Source: Stereum hirsutum FP-91666 SS1
Taxonomy: Eukaryota > Basidiomycota > Agaricomycetes > Russulales > Stereaceae
Assembly: GCF_000264905.1 (NCBI RefSeq)
Contig: NW_006763137.1
Span: 746,719-810,718, forward strand
Direction: 5' to 3'
DNA length: 64,000 nt
Position 1 is the stretch's first letter; each line of letters starts with the position of its first letter. Positions 44,931-56,339 of the stretch are shown here, in pieces. Below the pieces are notes generated by a model. It saw nothing but the letters and a program-made list of their open reading frames with translations, did no database searches and was not told the DNA's origin. A program made the translations under genes and the position numbers.

Positions 44931-46883
44931 ATGTCTGCTTTAACCGCCTCTGTATCGCGTACGGGCGCGTCGCTGGCCTCATGTAAAGTTTCTCTGCGCG
45001 CTGGACCATCTGTGCTCACGGTACAACACCAGCAAATGCGTGGATATGCCCAGCAAAAACGGAAAGTTCCAGTGAAGAAGACATGTACGTCTCATTCCTG
45101 ACATCATTGTAGCAAACCGAATCTGAAGTTGTTTTGTCTTGTTCATGGTATCACAGCACAATCGTTCAAGGTCAAGGGTGGTCCAGGTGGCCTTGGGACA
45201 GGTCCAAAACGAGCGAGGGCCACTGGGGTGCGCACGAAACTTCCAGTCTGCTCTCCACCATCTTTACAAACTCATAGCCATATTTTACTTTCAGATATTC
45301 AGACCTATGTCCGCGAATCAGCTCACTCATCCCATATTTCAAGCTGGTGGTGTTGACGGACTGGAAGGCATGCCCGAGTTCCAACCAGTGCGTTGCCACA
45401 TCTCACGAAACCAACGACATGTCTTAATTCAATGCATTTTAACCCTATAGTTAGCACTACCTGAGAGTGCTGGAAAGGCTCTTGCATTTCCGAACCCTGA
45501 GAACCACATCATCCAAACATTCGGAGTCCCAAAGAACCTAGTGCTTGAGGTACGCTCGGTTCAACCTTTCCGTCTAGTGTATGGCGCTCACTGTGCTTCA
45601 CATAGTGGCGACTGCTGTCAAAACCTGTCTCGGTAGTACGGGATATGACACTCGACCTCGTTCAAAAGCTCGACGCTGCAAGTTCAAAATCGAGCGAGGG
45701 AAATAGGTTTGTTCTCGGTGCGTTAGAGTCAACGTATTCGTCAGGATCTCAACTCTAAAACACCCAACCTTTCCCAAACCTTCACAGGTGGGCCTAAAGG
45801 CTCCGGGAAATCGCTTCTCCTCCTCCAAGCAGTCGAGTACGCTGCGGCATCTAACTGGCTAGTCCTCTACATCCCCCGCGGAATAGACCTCGTCAACTCT
45901 TCATCCAATTACGTCTACGACCTTCGCACCCAGTCATATTACCAACCAAATTTCGCATTTCAAACTCTTCAACGCTTTAAGATCGTCAATGCGAAGTTGC
46001 TCGAAGGGTTGAAGGTGCATAGAGATGTCGAGATTGAGAGGCACGAGACGGTGAAGGGGGGAGTTCCATTGGCTGAGTTAATCGAGGTTGGGGTGCAAGA
46101 TAAGACTGTGGCGCCGACGGTCTTGGAAGCGATGTTGGAGTGCTTGGGTGCGCAGACAGAGTGAGTTCTTTATCTTCCGGTTTTGGTAGAAGGGATGGCA
46201 CTGAACACGTTAATGCGCAGACTTCCTGTTCTAGTAGCAGTAGACGACTTCCAAGCTCTCTTCTGCAAATCTGCATACCGTGATCCACTATACGGTTCCC
46301 TCCGCGCCTGGCATCTTTCCATGCCTCGTCTCCTCCTCGAATATGCCAGTGGCCGTAGAACTTTCGTGCGTATCCCTCTCTTTCCATCTTCTCTGCTCCC
46401 AGCCACTCTAACTGATTACGTTTCCTATTCCAGGCTCGTGGCGCCTTCGTCGGCGCCATCTCCTCCACTTCGAACACCTATGCCCTCACACCCGAAGTCC
46501 GCTACGCACTTGGCTTCCAGCAAGACCTTCAGCCGTCTCCGTACATCAAAGTTCCGGAGGAAGTTAAGATATACACGAAAGGGATCAAGGCGCTGGATGT
46601 ACCGGAGAAGTTGAGCGTGAGCGAGGCCGCGGCCCTGTTTGAGGTGTGGATGAAGAACAAGACGTTGCATACCAGTAAGTGTACACTCTCACTTTTCGAC
46701 GCTCTGGAGGTCTGCGTTTCCCATGCATGAAGGAGTTGTGGTTTTTAGCGATGATGGCATTTGCTGACGATGTAATTCATAGACCCGACGGACGAGCTCT
46801 TCATGACGAAGTATACGGAGTCGTCAGGGAACGCGAGAGACTTTGTTTGGAGGGGGTTGTTAGCTACCTTAGCTTCTCATTAA
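44931..46883 (+). CDS. Mitochondrial ribosomal small-subunit protein mS29 (Rsm23/DAP3)
   Basis: Nine exons: 44931-45084, 45157-45227, 45295-45387, 45451-45549, 45606-45717, 45788-46160, 46221-46365, 46434-46674 and 46783-46883, giving 462 residues. mS29 is the only GTP-binding protein of the mitoribosomal small subunit; its animal homologue DAP3 is linked to apoptosis. The presequence is Arg/Ser/Thr-rich. Walker A is GPKGSGKS at 178-185. A Walker-B-like VLVAVDDFQALF follows near 300, then the SMPRLLLEY and GAFVGAISST segments of the family. The C-terminus has RDFVWRGLLATL, the conserved last helix. Exon 5 ends at LG before GTGCGT, as needed to restore the Walker A frame; an earlier donor would hit a stop. 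Confidence 0.93.
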
Positions 46884-47451
46884 TTACTGTCAACCTGCTT
46901 TGGCATTTGCATATCATAGAATGATTTGCCAATACCTCCCTTCTCACTAGACAGTTATAACTGTTTGCGCTCGCTGTGGACAACGAAGGGAAGCCTGAGA
47001 GAGTTGAGCCGATCTACCTTTGAGACGTGCCCATGGACTTGGCGCAGCCAGATCACCCAACAGCGTGGCGCTGTGGCCCACGGAAGTTCGAGCGCCGCTG
47101 AGCCGAAAGAACGCGCGTCGGAAGCAGGTTCAAAATCAGTAATCGCTGGGAAGATCGTTCGCATGTCCTTGGAATCTTGCTCGTGCCTGCTGTTGGTGAG
47201 GTTTAAACCCCCCCGTTCAGCTCAGCCTCGTACAAGTACAGTGGCATGCGCATGCCTCTTGCCATTGAACTCGTTTGACTCGCTCAACTCGGAACTGCTA
47301 TTGCCACAGGAAACCTTGAATACCCAGCTATTTACTTGCTTCCGCATTGCTTCGTTCTCGTTCTCGGTGCTATCAATTTCGTAACATCTCATTCATCGCT
47401 TTCGATTTGACCCACACACTCGTCTCGCACATCAGAACATCAATTGCCGGC
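46884..47451. other. Intergenic region
   Basis: 568 bases between mS29 and the second rhomboid-type gene, same strand. Nothing recognised. Confidence 0.4.
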
Positions 47452-49491
47452 ATGCCGTTCAAAATACCTTATCGTCTTTCGCTTCCTCTTCTCCATCCGC
47501 GTCCAGCCCGACCCTGCCTATCGCCTGGAATTGGTGCATGGCTCGTACTTTCGTCTCCCTGCGTACGCACTCAGTGGCAGGGTCACATTTCATCCCTCAC
47601 TCAGTCTCGGTCGTTGTTGACTTGCTCGTTTCGGAGTCGATCGATGCATCGTTCAACCAGGCATTGCTCTCCGGATGCCAGGAGTGTCATACCAACAATG
47701 TCTTTCGCGGATACAATCAAACCCCCGAGAATAGCAAAGCACATATTCGTACGTTTACCCACCCTCTAAGATTGAGTTGTATCCTTGTTCGTCCGGATTT
47801 TTTCGTTCACCTGGTCTTCTTCCCAGTTCGCAATAGCTACCTCAGCAGCCGTATTCCTTCTAGCCGCCAGAATGACAAATAGGGAAACGGCAATGTTCAC
47901 AGGAGCGATACAAGAGCACAATCGCAAGGAAGGGCAAAAGTTTGACACCGATAGTATGACAATGCGAGCCATCAAACGGGCTCTGGATGTGGAGGTGAGA
48001 TTTTCTGTTGACGCATTGCTTCGCCCTTACGTTAGGTCGTTCGGTGCTATAGCTACCGGGCGCTCACTGTTCAATTGAATTTGAATTCACTTAGACAGCC
48101 AAAAAGCGGAACGCGTCCCTTTCCAGATCCTTTTTTTCCATTCTTCCTACGGGCCTCAAAGAATTCGTCATAAGTGCGCATCTGGTCATAACCTCGACGT
48201 TCGCCACCTATGAGGAACTGCAAATCGCGTTCAATCTTTCCGCTGCGTCGTTCATTGTGTGGGTCGCGGGGAAAACTCCACGCTTTAAACCCTGGATACA
48301 AGCACACTTTGTACATCGTCCATTTCATGATCGCGGTAAGGCGTATACTATGGCGACTGGCTTGCTTAACCGTAACCCCTTCTCGATGGGGTCCGCGATG
48401 ATGTTTGTATTTCGTAAGCATTGAATTACGGGGTTGTTCACCCTGAGCCGCGCTGACCTTATAATCTTCGGAATAATTCTCTCCGCAGTATTCTTCGCGG
48501 GTGATTGGTTCCGCGCTAAGCAGCGTCATACAACTTCTGAGCTTCAGGAAGCGTCTGCCCGCTATCATATGTATGCCTTTCTGTTTACAGGTAAGTATAG
48601 CGCATTGACCATTGTCATCGATATCTGATAAAGTCTCGCCGTGCTTTTAACCTAAATAGCCGGCATTTTCTCGTCCCTGTGCCACCACATCTATGTGGTC
48701 CGTGTTCGACTGCCCCGGTTACTCGCTTTTGTATCTCGGCCCATGCCCACAAACACCTCTAAGTCCATTCACATGAACAATATCACGACCTCCACCGCTG
48801 AATCGACATCGACTCCTAACGTCAATCTCCCGTCTCGACAAAACCACCATCATACAACCAGCTCTCCTTCTGTGCCTTACCCTGAGCCAATCTCAGACTT
48901 CATTGAACCGTCTTTCATAGACCTATTTGCCAACTCCCAAAGACAGACACTCGCTCCCTCTGTGCCGGTGGAAGTGCTCATCTCCAAACTTGAACGTCCG
49001 GTATCGAGCCTTCGGAGCGCTGTCTGGGGCTGTGGTGTACTTGTGGCATTGTTTATATGGAATGTGGATCAGTACATGACTGTAAGCGAAGAGAGCAAGT
49101 GGAGAGCCAGGTTTCAGTTTTATTTCCCCTGGGGGTTGTACATGATATCGGAGATAGGCTGGAGGTGTGTGTTCTCATCTTGCTTATCTGTCCATGTCTT
49201 GCCTTCGGTTAGCCTGGCATTATACTACTCACTTCAAGTTAGCGGTGGCCAGTTGCCTCTTAGTAGACGATGCCCGTAGCTGACGTACGTGACACGCTCT
49301 ATCCCTCTTTCAGGCCCTTCAGCCTCGCCTCTCACCTCGCTGGAGTATTATTCGGAGGGGTTTACTACTTCTACGGGATGGAGTTCTGGGATTACGTCAG
49401 GTTCAAGTGCTGTAAGTGGCAGAAGCTGGAGAAGTTGTTGCTACCGGGACCAGCGTCGAAAGCCTTGTCGCCGACAGAGAGTCAAAAGTGA
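47452..49491 (+). CDS. Rhomboid-family paralogue lacking canonical catalytic residues
   Basis: Exons 47452-47748, 47827-47994, 48095-48413, 48489-48590, 48660-49164 and 49314-49491 give 522 residues. It is a paralogue of the protease at 8887-10733: same six-exon plan, both last exons 178 bases, and shared blocks HFVHRP, AGIFSSLCHHI, and the C-terminal FYGMEFWDYVRFKCCKW. The N-terminus is Arg-rich and lacks Asp or Glu for about 85 residues, like a mitochondrial presequence. Where the active copy has GMSG, this one has WGCG (Cys420), and core-helix-2 HLACN is replaced by SMGSAMMF. The C-terminal His (ASHLAG, His471) is kept. A His/Ser/Thr-rich loop of about 70 residues is inserted after the FSSLCHHI block. 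It is most likely a pseudoprotease that binds membrane proteins, or less likely a cysteine variant. All frames are intact, so it is not a pseudogene. Confidence 0.85.
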
Positions 49492-50172
49492 CCAGGCCGG
49501 TATGGGATCGTTCTTCCTTGGATAGACTCGTGTGTCGTGTTCATTGATGATGTCTCAGGCCTGTAGTTCGCCTAGGGAGTTGTTGGTTCTTACCAGCTCA
49601 TCTCTCAATATCATCTTGCTCCTCCCAGCTCATCCAAAAATTCTATAACGAGGACTTCATGCGGTTCTCTCCAATTTTCCGTGCACCTGAGCTCAGTCAA
49701 GATTGCAGCGTGAAGGAGACTAGCTCTGGCATGTTCACGACAAGAATAGGATCTCGAGCGCGCCGATGCTAGGCGATTATAGCAGCGATGCGGATATCCT
49801 CGCCGAATACGCAGGAGCGTCCCATTCCCGGTAGTATAGCGATGATGGGAGCACCTCTAATACCAGACATACGCATGGTCAGATGCCTACCTCTGAGCAA
49901 CGGCAACACCGATGCGTACCCCCCCCCCCCCCCGCCCCGCGCGGGTACCTCATCCTCGACCGTTACTGAGCGTCTTGACGAATGTTTTAGATATTATACT
50001 TGTTTTTATCGTAGAGGAGCTTCAGACGGTCGCACAGAAGACTATTCCAAAATACGATTTATTGACGCTCACCCCCATGGGCTAACAGGATCGCCGCAAC
50101 ATCGGGCTATACACTACATGTACACAGATACGGCGCTGGGGAAGAGATGGCTATAGCATTGTACTTACCGAC
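49492..50172. other. Intergenic region with a C homopolymer
   Basis: 681 bases after the rhomboid-type gene. It includes a run of 15 C (49919-49933) then CGCCCCGCGCG. No gene recognised. Confidence 0.5.
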
Positions 50173-50699
50173 GTCTGTTAGCTTCCCCCCGGAAAGGTAC
50201 TAGTCTCCTGGGCCACGAAGAGGCCGACGCCATACCAGGAGAAAAAAGAGAGGCCTAGCCTCGGTAGAATACACTAAGTGTGCGAAAACTCCCCCAACGA
50301 AACCAAATAAATAAGAGAAGAAAAGGTCCAATTTTGGTGTCGTGCACGCGGTTCCGGTACCACCAGCAACGATGACGGGAACATTAGGGATCCGGAGTTC
50401 CAGGTTCAGGAGGGTAATATAGGGAATAATAACCGAGGAGTCAGCGCCATTGTGGTCGGAGGGGGCGTACCATGTCCAGAAGGGGAGTCCATTGAGTAAT
50501 CCGATCCAAAAGGCTCTCTCTCTCCGCCTTGCCCACGTTAGGGTCATTCCTATAGTATAGGCATACTGGCGTCAGTATACAACCATCATCGTCGCCAAAA
50601 CCCAAAGAAAATATGACGCACGGAGGCCATAAAGGCAGGACACGGTGCTCCACGGTGCTCGTGCCGAACTGGGGGAGAGAACCCCAACGAGCGGGGGGC
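50173..50699. repeat. Tandem repeat unit 1 (about 527 bases)
   Basis: It begins GTCTGTTAGCTTCC and ends AACGAGCGGGGGGC, immediately before unit 2. It shares long near-identical blocks with unit 2, such as CTCCTGGGCCACGAAGAGG and CCTAGCCTCGGTAGAAT, with a more diverged middle. On the minus strand, an open frame (50547-50200, 115 codons) contains IIPYITLL, GGTGTACTTP and FGFVGGVFA, hydrophobic in character. Confidence 0.85.
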
Positions 50700-51210
50700 G
50701 TCTGTTAGCTTCCCTCCGAGGAGGTACTAATCTCCTGGGCCACGAAGAGGCCGACGCCATACCAGGAGAAAAAAGGGAGGCCTAGCCTCGGTAGAATGCA
50801 CTCAAAGTGCGAAAACTCCCCCAACGAAACGAAAGAAAGAAAAGAGAAAGAGATCCGTTGTTGGCGTGGCATATGCACTGCCAGTACCGCCACCAACGAG
50901 CATACTAGGGGTCCGGGCTTCCAAGAAGGTAATATAGGGGATAATCGCCGAGAAATCAGTTTCATTCCGGCCGGAGAGGGGCGTACCATGGCCAGACCAG
51001 CGAAGAAGGGGAATCCGCCGAAGACTCCAGTATAAAGGCTCTCTCTGCCTTGCCCACATTGGGGTCATTCCTATACAGAAAGATCGACATCAGCATACAG
51101 CCACGAGCATCCTTAAAGACGAGAGAAACGTGACGCACAAAGGCCACAAAGGCAGAACACGACGCTCGTGCCGATATGGGGGAGAGAACCCCAACGAGCG
51201 GCCGGGGGGC
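50700..51210. repeat. Tandem repeat unit 2 (about 511 bases)
   Basis: Head-to-tail copy of unit 1. The minus-strand frame (51068-50802) contains IIPYITFL, GGTGSAYATP and FRFVGGVFA. These align to unit 1 with length differences that appear to be multiples of three, hinting at past coding constraint. Possible splice sites (CTGTATAG acceptor, GTACGC donor) occur in both units at the same place. I cannot assemble a full gene, so it may be a duplicated exon set of a decayed membrane-protein gene. Confidence 0.8.
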
Positions 51211-51305
51211 GTCTGTTAGCTTCCCTCCGAAGAGGTACTAATCCCCTGGGCCACGAAGAGGCCGACGCTGTACCAGGGGACATAATGAGAGGACTAGCCT
51301 CGAAG
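51211..51305. repeat. Partial third repeat unit
   Basis: The first 95 or so bases of the unit recur (GTCTGTTAGCTTCCCTCCGA, then GGCCACGAAGAGGCCGACGC), after which similarity stops near GACTAGCCTCGAAGAG. This marks the array end. Confidence 0.75.
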
Positions 51306-52690
51306 AGAAGGTGATACACCCGAAGGGGGTCTAGCAAAGAAAAGATTGGACCATCCCCAGGACGATGCACGACGTTGGCCGGCATGTCCCTTGATTAGGG
51401 GTCAGGGTATTATGTCCGGGAAGCCACTGCATATCCCTCGAGGTTCTTGAGGCCAACGCAACGCGACTCTGCGTACATCCCCGTGACACCCATGGCCTGT
51501 GAACCGCGTCGCGAGCGATCCTAATCCAACACGGTCCCGGCTTGAAGTTGAAGTTTTGATGTTGAGTCTTGACACCGGTATCCAATCGGTCGGCCTGCGT
51601 GAATAAAGACGAGTGAGAATGTTGCACTTTAAAATGAGAGTGGCGCGAAAGAGTGCGAGAGGAAAAAGGGAAACATCATGGGTGAACAACAGTCGATACG
51701 ATGGAGGGGAGGTGTGAATGGATAAGCGACGACAGAAGGGTGGCACTCGTGACAAACAGCCAAAGGCCATGTACAGTGAATGAAAGATGGTTGAAGATAA
51801 GGAGGGGACGAGCGAGTGAGTGGAGTAAGAGAAAGGTCGATGAAACTCACCTTAGTAGGGTCCAGTCGAACTTGGCATGGGAGGGAGGAGATGGTGGTGG
51901 TAGAGGAGAGAGAAGGTGAGGGATCATAAGCGAGACCAGGTGGGTCTTATATACACCAGGGAAGGATTCAAACTCCTCCCGGCAAGAGGCACTCAGACAC
52001 CGGACGACGAAACATACCGAGGCCCATCAGTCCGAAACCGTGCCCAGATCCCAGAACTATAAGCGTTATCTGATCGTATCGCATGGTGGCACGGCACTCA
52101 TAAATGGCCAACAATGGAAAATGACCCGATTAGGAAGCGAATGTTGGGACCCACAACGGCCTGTGGCGCGTGTTCGAGAGAGCAAAAAGCAGATTATCTC
52201 TGCGATGCACCTTCCGTTTCGCACAAAATTACATCACTTTGTGCCCCTCCTCACTGGGAATGCAATGGCATAAAGGGAATGGATGGGCGCAGGCAGCAGG
52301 GATTGTGAGGAGGGCAGAAGCTGAGCGTACTTGGTTGTGGCACCCGAATTTCATTTTCGAACCACGTAACGGCCTCGTGTTTGGAGTGCCGGCGGACACC
52401 GGAAACCGCCGGGAAGTCCTGGGCCATCACTCTGCCGCGTTGCCGTCCGTTTCTTTTGTCTTTCAAGTTACCAAATGCGTCCACAATGCAGGCCTCGTAT
52501 ATTACGCTCCATGCCTATCGACGTCTCTTCCTGTAAATCATAGAAGTAAATTAAACGAAATCCATTACAATGGAGATACATCCACACCGAGCATAGCTAG
52601 CAGTCCATCCGTCCGTCACAATATCTCTCAAATCTGTACTTCTTATCCCGCCAACGACTCATTCCACCTCCACGCAAATTCGATCTCCCT
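51306..52690. other. Intergenic region
   Basis: About 1.4 kb between the repeat array and the HSE1 3' end. Short open frames only; no recognisable gene. It would include the 3' untranslated part of HSE1. Confidence 0.4.
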
Positions 52691-55600
52691 TCACGCACCG
52701 ACACCCGGCGCAGAAGGCTGCTCTCCATGCCCCTCCTCACCCGGCCCGCCCACCTTCATCCCCGCAAACTGACTCTGCAACGCCGGCACCCCCGCTCCAT
52801 AATACGCTGGTCCTCCTCCGGCCGGAGACACAGGCCCCGCAGGACCAGCAGCGGCATATCCCACAGGACTAGGCAACGAACTCGTCGAATCCGCTCTCTG
52901 CACCGCTCCCGGTCCCATTCCCGCAGCACTACCGATCAACGAAGCTGGTGGACCTCCGGAAGTGCCAGGACCCGCATGTTGTTGACGCGCCTGGATGGCC
53001 TGCACGAATGCGTTGGAGCCGAGAGGTGAGTGCGCTTGTGCTTGTGCGTGTGTCGAGTGTACAGGGCTGGTGACGGTAGGGGGCACTTCAGTCGGTGCGG
53101 CCGATCCAGGACGCACGGTCGATGTCGGAGAAGAGTATCCTGCCGCAGGACCAGGCGCAGCGGCATGTGCGTCAACTTCTGGGCTCGGTGCTTGTCCAGC
53201 TGCTTGTCCATACATCCCATATCCGTACGCTTGACTTTCAGGCTGGGGGGACTGAGGCTGCTGCTGCTGCTGCTGCTGAGGATGCGGCTGTTGTTGATAT
53301 TGGGGCTGCTGCTGATACTGAGGCTGCTGTTGATATCCCGCCGACGTATCGATATGATTCTGCGGTTGAGCTTGCTGCAGGGGGGATTCGCCTTGGACCT
53401 GAGCCTGAACATCCTGCACTTGTCCCTGCAACTGTCCAGGAAGCGGCAACGGCGGCTCAGCCTGGTCCGTAACGCCCGGCACGGAGAAGAAGTACACAGA
53501 GCCAGTCGGATCCGTTCCTCCCTGCGCATAGTACTGTGCCCAAGCCTGCACGTTCGGGTCCTCGTACGTCGCGTTAGGATCGTAAGTGTACGGCGGCCCT
53601 TGCTGAGGCGAAGGCACAGGAGAGGGTTCGGGCTCGGGCTGTGATTGAAGCTGAGGCTGGAGTTGGGGTTGGACCTGAGCTTGTTGCGGTTGAGGCTGAA
53701 GCTGCTGTTGCTGCTGTTGTTGCTGAGCGGGAGCAGGACCGTAAGGATTCGGAAGCTGCTGCGTAGAACCATATGGCGTCTGTTCAGGCTGCTGAGGCGC
53801 CTGTTGCTGAGGCGCATACCCGTACGGTTGCGGTCCGCCAAGTCCATAGGGAGCTTGTTGTTGCTGCTGCGGCTGCTGAGCTTGTGGGGGTTGCTGTTGA
53901 GGCTGAGGTCCACCAGCGGGAGGGCCGTATGGCTGTTGAGGATAGGCACCCTCCTGACCTGGAGCGTACGCCGATGCGGGAGCAGGATAGGCGTTATAGC
54001 CTGGTTGGTCGTAGACGTTGGGGTTCCAGCCATAGGCTTGAGGACCGGCATTAGGGTGGCCACGAGAGTAGGCACGAGAGTCAGGACGGCCCTGATATGA
54101 TGGCTGGGCTTGCATGTACGGGGGACGACTGTCATAGTCTGCAAAAGAATGGCAAAATTAGGTCATGGAGATAAATAAAGACGATGACGATGGAGCAGAC
54201 GTACATTCCGAATGCCTAGCAAGAGATTCCTCCATCATGCGGTCGAAGATTGTCCTTGCTTTCACAAAGCTTTCGTTCATCGCCACCAGGTCGGCTGCCC
54301 AAAAGATATCAGCATGAAAGGCCATGAAGTATTTTGACCGAAAATCTTACCTCTCTTTTGGCTGTACTTGTCGATCAACTTCACGATCTTTGGCCTAAGC
54401 GCCATACTCGATCTGTAAAGCTCCTGGATCTCCTCATTATCTGCCAGATTGTCCCTGGCAGGATCGAGCGACCTCAGCATCTGGAGCAGCCTGTCCACGT
54501 TCGTAGCCTGCATGAACACAGCAGCTTCTTGTTGGGCTTCAGCGGCTAGCTCAGCGGGGGTAGGCTCCGGAAGAGGTTCCTAATGGCGAAATCTGTGAGC
54601 CTTAATCGAGAAAGGGCAGTGTCGGGAACGGGAATATCCACGCGTACCACATAGTTTACGGGGAATATTCCTGTATGTCCTTTCAACTGTCCCCTCCACC
54701 AATCCTTATACCCCCTATCCACAACCTTAATCACATCCCCCTTCTCAAACGCCAACTCTCCCGGCTCCGTCGGCTCAAACGTATGCAACGCCCTCACCCT
54801 CGTCACCACCGCCCCCGTCATACTCGCCGTCGGAACAGGACTGGCAGCAGACTGGGCCACAGGTGCATTCACGAACGACGGAATGGTCGCAGTAGGCGCA
54901 GGCGAAACTGCGGGAGAAGTGGGTCTTGCGGCGGAAGAGGCGACAGCGGCAGAGGGAGCGTAGCCTCCGACGTAGGTTGGTTCGACGCTGGTGCTGTGGC
55001 TCCCCATGCCCATGCCCATGCTGGAGGAAGAGGGACCGGGAGTGGCACCGCTGCTTCCTGCGTGGGAGCTGGACGCACCGGCACCGTTGGAGGAAGAGGC
55101 GAGGGAATATTGGCCCCAGGCGGCACGTCCACCTTTATCTTGGACGGAGATCTCGAGTGCACGTTGCAGTTCTTCTTCTTCGCGCCTGCGGACTTCATCG
55201 TCAACGTCGGGCGGGGGAGGTTCTGAGGGTGTTTCGAATTTGTAGCCTGAGGATGAAGTATCGAGTTACCATCTGCGACGGGGGCACTGATTAAAGGCGA
55301 GTGGGGTTGTTACCTTTGGCTTTGAGACCGTTATAGCTGTCCTCCATTATACCAAGCGTGGGGTCATTCTCGAACTCAGCGGCCCACATAGCTATGAGTG
55401 CCAAACACCGTTGCTTGACCTTCTCATGTGAGGTCTATGAATAGATCACAACAACGCTATCAGTACGAACCTAGAGCGTTCAAGTCGAAGGGTCGTGTAC
55501 TTACACGGTCAGTAATCAGCTTCTCCAGAGCTTGCGTGAATGCTCTCGACGCAATCTCTCTGTGCAAGTCGATAGTACAGTTCTTCGACAGCGACTCGAC

Positions 55601-55997
55601 GAGCGCGAGCGAATACAGCTGAACATTCGGGTTCCGGTGTGCCAAACGCTTGAGAATCGCAGCGATGACATTTCGAGCACTATATGAGGAAGGTAAGTAC
55701 AAGTGTATGAGGATATAAGGGATTTACGGTGAAAGAAAGTCGACGGTTTGATGAGATAAGTCAGGAAAGAGAGAGGAACATACCCTGCTTCGCCTTCGTC
55801 CTGCACTTTATCGCAGAGATTCAGTATGAGCTCCCAGTTCTCGCTCGTCAGGTTCTCATCCGTTGTCTTGACTGTCCATCATCGTGAACACGGAGCAAGA
55901 GGATCAAATGAACAGCTGGTCTCATATCCCGAAAGATGACGGAGTTGTACGTACCGACAATCTCATCGTACGGATTCGTAGCTCCTGCTCGAAACAT
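52691..55997 (-). CDS. HSE1: ESCRT-0 subunit Hse1 (VHS-UIM-SH3) with very long Q/P-rich tail
   Basis: Eight exons on the minus strand: 55997-55955, 55871-55784, 55679-55505, 55434-55314, 55246-54648, 54579-54351, 54294-54205 and 54138-52691, giving 930 residues. Hse1 pairs with Vps27 on endosomes to capture ubiquitinated cargo for the vacuole. The VHS domain is at about 5-140 (NPYDEIVVKTTDENL, NPNVQLYSLALVESL). A ubiquitin-interacting motif is near 164-180 (EEEELQRALEIS). The SH3 domain is at about 290-347 (RALHTFEPTEPGELAFEKGD, DWWRGQL, GIFPVNYV). A GAT-like helical part follows at 350-450. The last exon encodes about 480 residues rich in Gln, Pro, Tyr, Ala and Gly. Yeast Hse1 is about 450 residues, so the tail doubles the protein. 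All frames are intact. Confidence 0.95.
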
Positions 55998-56339
55998 GTT
56001 AATTTATTCTCGTTCAGATAGTCTTCTCCTTGTAGATAGTCGTCGTTTGGGGTGAAAAAGCGACAAAGTGGCGGTGAGCAAGAAGGGAGTGAGCAGGCCG
56101 CAGTCCTGGGGGCTGTGACTAGATGCGAAGTGGACTTGATGGAGTCCGCCCGAGCAGGCCAAGGGTCCTTAATTTCCGTACCGGGATGCCCGATTGGGGC
56201 TTATCAGGAAAGTAAAGGGCTTGTCGGAGGGGTTATGGGGCCCGATGTAGTAATGCTAACTGGGGTTTAGGGGTTATTGTAGAGTTGGTGGCCACGATTG
56301 ATCCCTAACTGATCACCTTCCTTCTCCTCATCCTCCTCC
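55998..56339. promoter_or_regulatory. Divergent promoter of HSE1 and MMS2
   Basis: 342 bases between two start codons pointing apart. Both encode ubiquitin-handling proteins. No gene within. Confidence 0.5.

Noticed and set aside
46926..47384. 152-codon frame after the mS29 gene
   Set aside because: No recognisable motif and no exon context; treated as intergenic.
50173..51305. CRISPR-like or transposon terminal repeats
   Set aside because: Units are long, head to tail and directly adjacent, without spacers, inverted ends or target duplications.
53030..53644. Arg/Leu-rich plus-strand frame of 204 codons and a second reverse frame over the same bases
   Set aside because: Shadow of the CAG-rich coding strand of HSE1; composition is explained by triplet repeats.
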